Positions 41,729-49,643 of a DNA stretch of 64,000 nt are shown here, piece by piece. The translations under genes and the position numbers were made by a program. How positions within the stretch are numbered: position 1 is the stretch's first letter; every line of letters starts with the position of its first letter. Origin of the DNA: Variovorax davisae. Its GTDB lineage: Bacteria; Pseudomonadota; Gammaproteobacteria; Burkholderiales; Burkholderiaceae_C. Where the stretch lies: NCBI RefSeq assembly GCF_030316845.1, contig NZ_JASZYS010000019.1, positions 62,001 through 126,000 of the forward strand. The letters run 5' to 3'. The notes beneath the pieces are model-generated. The model was not told the origin of the DNA. It worked only from the letters and a program-made list of their open reading frames with translations, and did no database searches.

Positions 41729-44381
41729 GGTTCATCGCCACGTGCAACACGTCGGAGGATTCCTCCAGGCTGCGCTCGCGCTCGAAGCCCAGCGCCCGCG
41801 ACAGCTTCAGCATGCGGGTGTTCTCGCGCAGGATCATGCCGACCAGGCGCCGGGTGCCGCGGCTGCGGGCGTGCGCGATCAGTTGCTCGAACAGCATCCG
41901 GCCGAGGCCGCCGCCCTTGAGGTCGGAGCGCACCACCAGCGCGAACTCGGCCTCGATGTTGTCGGGGTCGCAGATGGTGCGCGCCACGCCCAGCGTCTCG
42001 GGCCGGCCGTCCGCCCCGGGGGCTTCGGCGATGAAGGCCATCTCGCGGTCGTAGTCGATCTGGGCCAGCCGGGCCAGCTCGCTGCGCGGCAGTTCGCTGC
42101 GGGCCTGGAACAGCCGCATGCGCACGTCCTCGGGGCTGAGCCGTTCCAGGAAGCGCAGGTGCTGGTTCTCGTCCTCCGGGCGGATCGGCCGGATCGTGAT
42201 CGGGCGGCCGTTCCAGTCCGCCTCGCGGACCCACTGCCTGGGATAGGGCCGGATCGCGAAATTGGCGGCGCCGGCCACCCGCCCGCCCGCGACCCGCAGC
42301 CGGGCGTCGAGCGCCAGCGCGCCGTGCTCGTCGACCCACAGCGGATTGATGTCGAGCTCGGCCAGCTGCGGCAGGTCGGCCAGCATCTGCGACACCGCGA
42401 TCAGCACGTCGTGCAGCGCGTCGAGATCGGCCGGCGGGTGGTCGCGGTAGCCGGCCAGCAGCCGCGCGATGCGGGTGCGCGAGACCAGCTCGCGCGCCAG
42501 GCTGCGGTTGAGCGGCGGCAGCGCGACCGCGACATCGGCCGTCACCTCGACCGCGATGCCGCCGCCCCCGCACAGGATGACCGGGCCGAAGACTGCGTCG
42601 ATGCTGGCGCCGACGATCACCTCCTGCGCGTGCGGGCGGCGCACCATCGGCTGCACGGTGAAGCCGTCGATGCGGGCCCCGGGCTGCAGGCTGGCGAGCG
42701 CCTGCCGCATCTCGCCCACGGCCTGTTCGAGCGCGGCCGGGTCGCGCAGGTCCAGCCTGACGCCGCCGACGTCGGTCTTGTGGGCGACGTCGCGCGACAC
42801 GATCTTGAGCACCACCGGATAGCCGAGCTCGCGGGCCGCCTCATGCAGACCTTCGCCCGAGGCCGGAATCATCAGCGTGCGCACCACCGGCACGCCGTAG
42901 GCCTGCAGCACCGCCTTGGCCTCGTGTTCGCCCAGCCATTCGCGGCCGTCGGCGGCGGCGGCCTCCAGCAGCCGCTGCGCCGCCGGCACGTCGGGGGCCG
43001 GGTTCTCGCTGGCGCTGGGCGCCTCCATCAGCAGGGCCTGGTTGTGGCGGTAGGTCTGCAGCATGCCGAAGGCGCGCACGGCGTCCTCGGGCGTCGGGTA
43101 GTCTGGAATGCCGGCCGCCTCGAACAGCGCGCGGGCCGGCGCCATGTCGGCATCGCCGAGCCAGCAGCCCATCACCCGCGGGTCGTTGGCGCGCACCAGC
43201 GGCGCGCAGGCGCGTGCGATCGCGTCGCTGCGCTCGGCCACGGTCGGGGCGTGGACCAACAGCACGGCGCCGCTCGCCGGGTCGGCCAGCAGCGCCGACA
43301 GCGCCGCGGCATAGCGCGCCGCCGGCGCGTCGCCGAGGATGTCGATCGGGTTGGCGCAGGAAGCCTCCGGCGGCAACGTCTGGTCGAGCTGTTCGAGCAG
43401 GGCGGCGCCCGGCTCGGCCAGCCGGATGCCGGCGCGGGCGGCGGCGTCGGCCGCCATCACGCCGGCGCCGCCGCCGTTGCCCAGGATGGTCAGCGTCTCG
43501 CTGCAGTTGAGGCGGAAGCGGGCCAGCGTCGCGGCCGCCATGAAAAGCTCCTGCAGCGTGTCCACCCGCAGCATGCCGGCGCGGCGGATGGCCGCGTCAT
43601 GAACGATGTCGGAGCCGGCCAGGGCGCCGGAGTGCGAGGCGGCGGCCCGCAGGCCCTGGCCCGCGCGGCCGGCCTTGACGACGATCACCGGCTTGTTGCG
43701 CGCCGCGGCGCGCGCGGCCGACATGAACTTGCGCGGCGAGGCGATCGATTCGACGTAGAGCAGGATGGCGCGGGTGCGCCCGTCGCTCGCGAAGCGGTCG
43801 AGCAGGTCGCCGGCATCGACGTCGCAGTGCTCGCCCAGCGCCACCAGGTGCGACAGGCCGACGCCGCGGCTGGCGGCCCAGTCCAGCATCGCGCCGGCCA
43901 CTGCGCCGGACTGGGAGATGAAGGCCAGCTCGCCCGGCGGCGCCGCGACATGGGCCAGGCCGGCATGGAGGCCGATGTGCGGGCTCAGCACGCCGAGCGA
44001 GCCCGGACCCAGCAGGCGCAGCAGGTGCGGCCGGGCGGCGTCGAGCGCGGCCTGCTGCTGGGCGGCGCTCAAGCCGGTGCTGACGATCACCGCGGCCCGG
44101 CCACCGGCCGCCCCGAGTTCGGCCACCAGGCGCGCCACCGTGTGCGCCGGCGTGCAGATCAGCGCCAGGTCGGGTGCGGCGGGCAGGTCGGCGACGCGCG
44201 CGAACACGGGCAGGCCGTCCAGCCGCGCATGCTTGGGGTTCACCGGGTAGATCGGGCCGACGAAGCCGCCGTCGCGCAGGTGCTGCCAGACGCGGGTGCC
44301 GATCGCGCCGGGCCGGTGCGAGGCACCGAGCACGGCCACGGAGCGCGGCAACAACAGTCGGTCGAGGTGGCGGATGCTCAC
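41712..44381 (-). CDS. Bifunctional NDP-forming acyl-CoA ligase / GNAT N-acetyltransferase
   Basis: An 889-residue fusion. Order: CoA-binding Rossmann domain (about 1-130), two succinyl-CoA-ligase-like domains (about 150-470), an ATP-grasp domain (about 490-705) and a C-terminal GNAT domain (about 730-885; the acetyl-CoA loop is LKGGGLGRML). PatZ/Pat-type relatives acetylate lysines of metabolic enzymes, and in many the ligase half is catalytically dead; whether the phosphohistidine is present here was not settled. GTG 44381 is chosen for its GGAGG 8 bases upstream. Divergent from the hemerythrin gene across an FNR-like box. Confidence 0.88.
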   Translation of the reverse strand: MSIRHLDRLLLPRSVAVLGASHRPGAIGTRVWQHLRDGGFVGPIYPVNPKHARLDGLPVFARVADLPAAPDLALICTPAHTVARLVAELGAAGGRAAVIVSTGLSAAQQQAALDAARPHLLRLLGPGSLGVLSPHIGLHAGLAHVAAPPGELAFISQSGAVAGAMLDWAASRGVGLSHLVALGEHCDVDAGDLLDRFASDGRTRAILLYVESIASPRKFMSAARAAARNKPVIVVKAGRAGQGLRAAASHSGALAGSDIVHDAAIRRAGMLRVDTLQELFMAAATLARFRLNCSETLTILGNGGGAGVMAADAAARAGIRLAEPGAALLEQLDQTLPPEASCANPIDILGDAPAARYAAALSALLADPASGAVLLVHAPTVAERSDAIARACAPLVRANDPRVMGCWLGDADMAPARALFEAAGIPDYPTPEDAVRAFGMLQTYRHNQALLMEAPSASENPAPDVPAAQRLLEAAAADGREWLGEHEAKAVLQAYGVPVVRTLMIPASGEGLHEAARELGYPVVLKIVSRDVAHKTDVGGVRLDLRDPAALEQAVGEMRQALASLQPGARIDGFTVQPMVRRPHAQEVIVGASIDAVFGPVILCGGGGIAVEVTADVAVALPPLNRSLARELVSRTRIARLLAGYRDHPPADLDALHDVLIAVSQMLADLPQLAELDINPLWVDEHGALALDARLRVAGGRVAGAANFAIRPYPRQWVREADWNGRPITIRPIRPEDENQHLRFLERLSPEDVRMRLFQARSELPRSELARLAQIDYDREMAFIAEAPGADGRPETLGVARTICDPDNIEAEFALVVRSDLKGGGLGRMLFEQLIAHARSRGTRRLVGMILRENTRMLKLSRALGFERERSLEESSDVLHVAMNLAPPA

Positions 44382-44532
44382 TAGATAACCTCCATGCTTC
44401 GCATTGCGGTGCGAGGCCCCTTCGGAGCGGCCGGGCGGGGGCTCGCGGGGCCACTGGGAATGAACCGGGGCCCGCATCATGCGCGCACCCTCCACGCCCC
44501 TGTCAATGTTCGGCGCCCGACACGACGTCTCC

Positions 44533-44546
44533 TTGATCTGGGGCAA
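44533..44546. promoter_or_regulatory. FNR-like box upstream of the hemerythrin gene
   Basis: TTGAT-CTGG-GGCAA, two mismatches in the second half-site. Centre 58 bases before the hemerythrin ATG, and 158 from the divergent ligase start. Confidence 0.55.
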
Positions 44547-44597
44547 GGCCGTGCGGCATCGGCCGTGCAAAGCTGGAACCCCACTCCGGAGACACGC

Positions 44598-45221
44598 ATG
44601 ACAACGCACACCACCACCCGCATCATCCGGGACGAGCACGCGGCCCTCTCGGCCATGCTGCGCTCCATCCTGCTGCTGCTCGATGCCCACCGAAGGCAGC
44701 AGAGCACGCCCGACTTCTCGGCCTTGCGCGCGATGCTGTTCTACGTCGACCAGTTTCCCGAGCAGCGGCACCACCGTCACGAGACCGAGCTGCTCTTTCC
44801 CAAGCTGCGCGCCCGCACGCCGCTGGCGCGCGAACTGCTCGACCACCTGGACCGCGACCACGCGTTCGGCGAGCGCAACATCCGCGAAGTCGAACATGCG
44901 CTGCTGGTCTACGAGATGCTCGGCGAGGCGCACCGCGAGCCCTTCGAGCGGGCGATCGCGCGCTACACCGACTTCTACCTGGCCCACATGGCGCAGGAGG
45001 AGAAGGAGATCCTGCCGCTGGCAGAGCGCGTGCTGACCGAGGAGGACTGGCGCGACCTCGACGCCGCCTTCGGCGCCCATCGCGATCCCTTCACCGGCCA
45101 CGAGCCCGACGACACCTACCGCGCGCTCTACACCCGCATCGTCAATGCGGTGCCGGCACCGATCGGCCTCGGCCCTGCGCTGGGCACCGGCAGCACGCAG
45201 CGCCACGCGATGCAAGCTTGA
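44598..45221 (+). CDS. Hemerythrin-domain protein
   Basis: A 207-residue cytosolic protein with a four-helix hemerythrin fold. Iron ligands are readable as His in IRDEHAAL, His-His/Glu in HHRHETELLF, His in DRDHAFGE and His/Glu in YLAHMAQEEKEIL. Such proteins bind O2 or NO or protect iron-sulfur proteins. ATG 44598 follows GGAGACAC; the upstream frame has no similarity. The last codons overlap the next FNR box. Confidence 0.87.
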   Translation: MTTHTTTRIIRDEHAALSAMLRSILLLLDAHRRQQSTPDFSALRAMLFYVDQFPEQRHHRHETELLFPKLRARTPLARELLDHLDRDHAFGERNIREVEHALLVYEMLGEAHREPFERAIARYTDFYLAHMAQEEKEILPLAERVLTEEDWRDLDAAFGAHRDPFTGHEPDDTYRALYTRIVNAVPAPIGLGPALGTGSTQRHAMQA

Positions 45222-45231
45222 TCCCGGTCAA
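45218..45231. promoter_or_regulatory. FNR box upstream of the usp-nmo-nrdJ operon
   Basis: TTGAT-CCCG-GTCAA, one mismatch to consensus, overlapping the hemerythrin stop codon. Its centre is 62 bases before the usp ATG, the same spacing as at ccoN. Confidence 0.8.
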
Positions 45232-45286
45232 TCCGCGCGCCGCGCGGCTGGCCGAGACTGGAGGCCTTCCAACGGAGACCTCCATC

Positions 45287-45730
45287 ATGTTCAAGAAAAT
45301 CCTGGTCGCCACCGACGGCTCGCCCTTGTCCGACAAGGCGGTCGAGAACGCCATCGAACTGGCGCGGCAGCACGGCGCCGAGCTGGTCGTCTTCACCGTG
45401 GCGCGCCGGCTGCCCAAGAGCTACATGGACGGCTCGTCGGTGCGCGAATCGGTCGAGAACGAGAGCCTCGACAAGCAGCGCCTCGCCAACGCGCAGGCCC
45501 TGGTGGCCGCGATCGGCGAGCGGGCCGGCGCGCGCGGCGTGTCCTGCCATCCGCTGGTGGCCCATTCGAACCAGGTCGCCGAATCGATCATCGCCGCCGC
45601 CCAGAAGCAGGCCTGCGACCTGATCGTGATGGCCTCGCACGGCCGCAAGGGCCTGGGCCGGCTGCTGATCGGCAGCGAGACCCAGCACGTGCTGACCCAT
45701 TCCGCCCTGCCGGTGCTGGTGCTGCGATAG
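45287..45730 (+). CDS. Universal stress protein (UspA family)
   Basis: A 147-residue ATP-binding-type Usp: KKILVATDGSPLSDKAV at the N-terminus and the nucleotide-binding GxxG-type segment MASHGRKGLGRLLIGSETQHVLTHS at about 112-136. Usp genes of this type are often under FNR/ANR control. First gene of a probable five-gene operon; nmo starts 6 bases after its stop. Confidence 0.92.
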   Translation: MFKKILVATDGSPLSDKAVENAIELARQHGAELVVFTVARRLPKSYMDGSSVRESVENESLDKQRLANAQALVAAIGERAGARGVSCHPLVAHSNQVAESIIAAAQKQACDLIVMASHGRKGLGRLLIGSETQHVLTHSALPVLVLR

Positions 45731-45736
45731 CGCCGG

Positions 45737-46975
45737 ATGAGCCAGGACACTGATCAAGCGCAGGCCGCGGCCGGGCGCCTCGCGGCGCTGGCCAGTGCCT
45801 CCGGCCTGCGCCGCTGGACGCTGGCGGGCCGCGAGCTGCTGCCGGTGGTGCAGGGCGGCATGGGCGTCGGCGTGTCGGCCGGCCGGCTGGCCGGCACCGT
45901 GGCCGGCCTGGGCGGCATCGGCACCGTGTCGTCGGTCGACCTGCGGCGCCTGCACCCGGACCTGTGGGCGCAGACCGCGAACATCGAGGCCGAGCCCGAT
46001 GCCGCTGCGCGCATCGACGCCGCCAACCTCGAGGCGCTGGGCCGCGAGATCGCGAAGGCCCGGCAGCTCGCCGGCGGCCGCGGCCTGGTCGCCGTCAACG
46101 TCATGAAGGCGCTGACCGCCTACGAGGCGCAGGTGCGGCATGCGATGGCCTGCGGCGCCGATGCGCTGGTGGTCGGTGCCGGGCTGCCGCTGGACCTGCC
46201 GGACCTGGCGCGCGAGCATCCCGGCGTGGCGCTGATCCCGATCCTGTCGGACGCCCGCGGCGTGCAGCTGGTGGTGCGCAAGTGGGAGAAGAAGGGCCGC
46301 CTGCCCGATGCCATCGTGATCGAGCATCCGCGGCTGGCGGGCGGCCATCTGGGCGCCGCCAAGGTCGGCGACCTGAGCGACCCGCGCTTCGAGTTCGACG
46401 TCGTGCTGCCGCAGGTGCAGGCCTTCTTCAAGACCGCGGGCATCGAGGGCCGCATTCCGCTGATCGCGGCCGGCGGCGTCGAGCGCCTGGACGACATCCG
46501 CCGGCTGCAGTCGCTCGGCGCCTCGGCGGTGCAGCTCGGCACCGCCTTCGCGGTGACCACCGAATGCGATGCCGACCCGGCCTTCAAGCGCGTGCTGGCC
46601 GACGCCGGGCCCGAGGACCTGGTCGAGTTCACCAGCGTCGCCGGCCTGCCGGCGCGCGCGGTGCGCACGCCCTGGCTCGACAAGTACCTGCGGCTGGAAC
46701 CCCGGCTGATGGCCAAGAGCCACCGCGAGACCGCCTGCACCATGCGTTTCGACTGCCTGGCCCATTGCGGGCTGCGCGACGGCACGCCGGGCTGGGGCAA
46801 GTTCTGCATCGACAAGATGCTGGGCCACGCGCTGGCGGGCCGCACCGCACAGGGGCTGTTCTTCCGCGGCGCCGGCCGGCTGCCCTTCGGCCGCGAGATC
46901 CGGCCGGTGCTGGAGCTGATGCAGTGGCTGCTGGGCGGCCTGCGTGCGCAGCCCGAACTGGGAGCCGCCGCATGA
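45737..46975 (+). CDS. Nitronate monooxygenase / 2-nitropropane dioxygenase-family FMN protein
   Basis: A 412-residue TIM-barrel flavoprotein. FMN-binding features: PVVQGGMGVGVSAG, ADALVVGAGLPLDLP, the strand LIAAGGVERLDDIRRLQSLGASAVQLGTAF. A Cys-rich C-terminal extension (ETACTMRFDCLAHCGLRDGTPGWGKFCIDKM) is unusual for simple NMOs and may bind a metal. Nitronate oxidation is the family label; the actual substrate is open, since FabK-type reductases share the fold. Its stop overlaps nrdJ (ATGA). Confidence 0.8.
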   Translation: MSQDTDQAQAAAGRLAALASASGLRRWTLAGRELLPVVQGGMGVGVSAGRLAGTVAGLGGIGTVSSVDLRRLHPDLWAQTANIEAEPDAAARIDAANLEALGREIAKARQLAGGRGLVAVNVMKALTAYEAQVRHAMACGADALVVGAGLPLDLPDLAREHPGVALIPILSDARGVQLVVRKWEKKGRLPDAIVIEHPRLAGGHLGAAKVGDLSDPRFEFDVVLPQVQAFFKTAGIEGRIPLIAAGGVERLDDIRRLQSLGASAVQLGTAFAVTTECDADPAFKRVLADAGPEDLVEFTSVAGLPARAVRTPWLDKYLRLEPRLMAKSHRETACTMRFDCLAHCGLRDGTPGWGKFCIDKMLGHALAGRTAQGLFFRGAGRLPFGREIRPVLELMQWLLGGLRAQPELGAAA

Positions 46976-49374
46976 AGCGCGACGACGGCGTCACCGGCCA
47001 GCCGCCGATGCAGGCCATCAGCCTCGACGTGCTGGCGCAGAAGTACCTGAAGGGCGACGAGCGCAGCGCCGACGACCTGTTCGTGCGCGTCGCGGCGGCG
47101 CTGGCCTCGGTCGAGGCCGAAGGCGAGCGGGCGGCATGGCAGGCGCGCTTCCTCGACAACCTGCGGGCCGGGGCGATCGGCGCCGGCCGGATCATGAGCG
47201 CGGCCGGCACCGGGCTCGACGCCACGCTGATCAACTGCTTCGTGCAGCCGGTGGGCGACTGCATCCAGGGCCACGACGCGGGCGGCCATGCCGGCATCTA
47301 CGAAGCCCTGCGCGAAGCGGCCGAGACCATGCGCCGCGGCGGCGGGGTCGGCTACGACTTCTCGCGCATCCGGCCGCGCGGCGCCGAGGTGCGGGCCACC
47401 GCCTCGCTGGCCTCGGGCCCGTGCAGCTACATCGACGTCTTCGACCGTTCCTGCTCGACCGTCGAGAGCGCGGGTGCGCGCCGCGGCGCCCAGATGGGCG
47501 TGCTGCGCATCGACCACCCCGACGTGCTGGAGTTCATCACCGCCAAGCGCACGCCGGGGCGCTGGAACAACTTCAACGTCTCGGTGGCGGTCAGCGACGC
47601 CTTCATGCGGGCGCTGGCGGCCGACAAGGACTGGTCGCTGGTGCACGCCGCCCGCCCGGGCCCGGCGCTGATCGCGCAGGGGGCATGCCAGCAGGGCGAG
47701 CATTGGGTCTACCGCCGCCTGCCGGCGCGCGAGCTCTGGGACACCGTGATGCGGTCGGCCTACGACTTCGCCGAGCCCGGGATCCTGTTCACCGACACCA
47801 TCAACAACGACAACAACCTGGGCTATTGCGAGCACATCGCCGCCACCAACCCGTGCGGCGAACAGCCGCTGCCGCCCTACGGCTGCTGCGATCTCGGCCC
47901 GGTCATCCTGCCGCGCTTCGTGCGCCATCCGTTCGGCCTCGGCGGCATGGCGCAGTTCGACTTCGACGGCTTCGCCGCCGCCGTGGCGATCCAGGTGCGC
48001 GCGCTGGACAACGTGCTCGACCTGAGCTTCTGGCCGCTGCCGCAGCAGCGGGTCGAGGCCATGGCCAAGCGGCGCATCGGCGTCGGCTTCACCGGGCTCG
48101 GCGATGCACTGGTGATGCTGTGCCTGCGCTACGACCAGGCCGAGGGCCGCGAGATGGCGGTGCGCATCGCGCGCACCTTGCGCGACGCGGCCTATGCGGC
48201 CTCGGTGGCGCTGGCGCGCGACAAGGGCGCCTTCCCGGTCTTCGACGCCGCGCGCTACCTGGCGCCCGGCACCTTCGCCAGCCGGCTCGCACCGGCGCTG
48301 CAGGCGCAGATCCGCGCCCACGGCATCCGCAACAGCCACCTGGTGTCGGTCGCGCCCACCGGCACCGTGAGCCTGGCCTTTGCCGACAACGCCTCCAACG
48401 GCATCGAGCCGGCGTTCTCGTGGAGCTACCAGCGCAAGAAGCGCGAGGCCGACGGCAGCACCTCGACCTACGAGGTCGAGGACCATGCCTGGCGCCTCTA
48501 CCGCTTCCTGGGCGGCGACACCGACCGCCTGCCGGACCATTTCGTCTCGGCCCTGTCGATGCCGGCCGAGGCGCACCTGGCGATGATGGAAGCGGTGCAG
48601 CCCTACGTCGACACCGCGATCTCGAAGACGGTCAACGTCCCGGCCGACTATCCCTACGCGGAGTTCAAGGGGCTCTACCAGCAGGCCTGGAGCGCCGGCC
48701 TGAAGGGCCTCGCCACTTACCGGCCGAACCAGATCCTCGGGTCGGTGCTGGAGGTCGCGCCGCCGCCGCCGGAGGCGGCCGCCGCGCCGCAGCAGGCCGC
48801 CGCCGACCCGATGCGCGCGATGATCGAGAGCCGGCCGACCGGCGCGCTCGATGCGGTGGCCGAGAAGATCGAGTACTGGACCCACCTGGGCCGCCAGACG
48901 CTCTACCTCGTGGTCTCCTTCCTGCCGGTGGCCGATGGCCGCGAGCGGGCCGTGGAGTTCTTCATGCCGGTGGGCCAGAGCGGCGAGTCGCAGCAATGGA
49001 TCACCGCCAGCATGCGGCTGCTGTCGCTGGCCGCGCGCGGCGGCTTCCTCGAACGCGCGCTAGCCGACATGCGCAAGGTCGCCTGGGACCGCGGCCCGGT
49101 GCGCCTGGGCAGCTACGTCAAGGCCGACGGCAGCCAGGTGCCGCTGTGGCACGACTCCGAAGTCGGCGCCATCGCCTATGCGGTGCAGAACCTGATCCTG
49201 CGCCGCAGCGGTGCGCCGGCCCCGGCGGCCGATGCGTCGGCGCCGCTTCGGGACGCTGCCGCGCCGGTGTCGCTGGCGGGCGCCAGGTGCCCCGAATGCG
49301 GCGCCCACGCGATGATCCGCAAGGACGGCTGCGATTTCTGCACCCAGTGCGGACACCTGGGAAGCTGCGGATGA
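46972..49374 (+). CDS. nrdJ: Adenosylcobalamin-dependent (class II) ribonucleotide reductase
   Basis: An 800-residue enzyme that makes deoxyribonucleotides without O2, using adenosylcobalamin as radical source. An N-terminal Cys89 in LINCFVQPVGD, the active-site NPCGEQPLPPYGCC (Cys295) and the PTGTVSLAFADNASNGIEP loop are present, and the C-terminal zinc ribbon has CPECG and CTQCG. It is coupled to nmo and to the following gene by ATGA overlaps. The adenosyltransferase at 27174 could supply its cofactor. Location under an FNR box fits DNA synthesis at low oxygen. Confidence 0.94.
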   Translation: MKRDDGVTGQPPMQAISLDVLAQKYLKGDERSADDLFVRVAAALASVEAEGERAAWQARFLDNLRAGAIGAGRIMSAAGTGLDATLINCFVQPVGDCIQGHDAGGHAGIYEALREAAETMRRGGGVGYDFSRIRPRGAEVRATASLASGPCSYIDVFDRSCSTVESAGARRGAQMGVLRIDHPDVLEFITAKRTPGRWNNFNVSVAVSDAFMRALAADKDWSLVHAARPGPALIAQGACQQGEHWVYRRLPARELWDTVMRSAYDFAEPGILFTDTINNDNNLGYCEHIAATNPCGEQPLPPYGCCDLGPVILPRFVRHPFGLGGMAQFDFDGFAAAVAIQVRALDNVLDLSFWPLPQQRVEAMAKRRIGVGFTGLGDALVMLCLRYDQAEGREMAVRIARTLRDAAYAASVALARDKGAFPVFDAARYLAPGTFASRLAPALQAQIRAHGIRNSHLVSVAPTGTVSLAFADNASNGIEPAFSWSYQRKKREADGSTSTYEVEDHAWRLYRFLGGDTDRLPDHFVSALSMPAEAHLAMMEAVQPYVDTAISKTVNVPADYPYAEFKGLYQQAWSAGLKGLATYRPNQILGSVLEVAPPPPEAAAAPQQAAADPMRAMIESRPTGALDAVAEKIEYWTHLGRQTLYLVVSFLPVADGRERAVEFFMPVGQSGESQQWITASMRLLSLAARGGFLERALADMRKVAWDRGPVRLGSYVKADGSQVPLWHDSEVGAIAYAVQNLILRRSGAPAPAADASAPLRDAAAPVSLAGARCPECGAHAMIRKDGCDFCTQCGHLGSCG

Positions 49375-49643
49375 GCCTGGGTCCGGTGTTGCGCGGCACG
49401 GCCAACGGCCTGCTGCTGGGGCTCAACACCCTGGTGGGCTTCACGCTCATGGTGCTGCCGGCGGGGGCCGTGGTGGTCGATGTGCGGCAGCGCGCCATCC
49501 CGGCGCCGCTGCGCACTGCGCACGCCGACCCGGCGTGGCGCCAGGGCGTGCGCGACTGGATCCACGTCCAATGGTCGGAGAAGGACCGGCGCATCGCCGC
49601 CTTGTTGAAGGGAGGGCCGAGCCGTGTCGTTGCAAGAACCTGA
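49371..49643 (+). CDS. Small membrane-anchored protein between nrdJ and ubiM
   Basis: A 90-residue protein with a hydrophobic N-terminal half (GLLLGLNTLVGFTLMVLPAGAVVV) and a soluble basic tail containing RDWIHVQWSEKDRRIAALL. It overlaps nrdJ by four bases and the following monooxygenase by 20. I know no family. Tight coupling suggests it serves one of its neighbours, perhaps as a membrane anchor. Confidence 0.7.
   Translation: MSLGPVLRGTANGLLLGLNTLVGFTLMVLPAGAVVVDVRQRAIPAPLRTAHADPAWRQGVRDWIHVQWSEKDRRIAALLKGGPSRVVART

Noticed and set aside
44407..44476. Second copy of the 28661 repeat
   Set aside because: Only GC richness and a short CCCC/GGGG similarity are shared; the hairpin pattern is absent.
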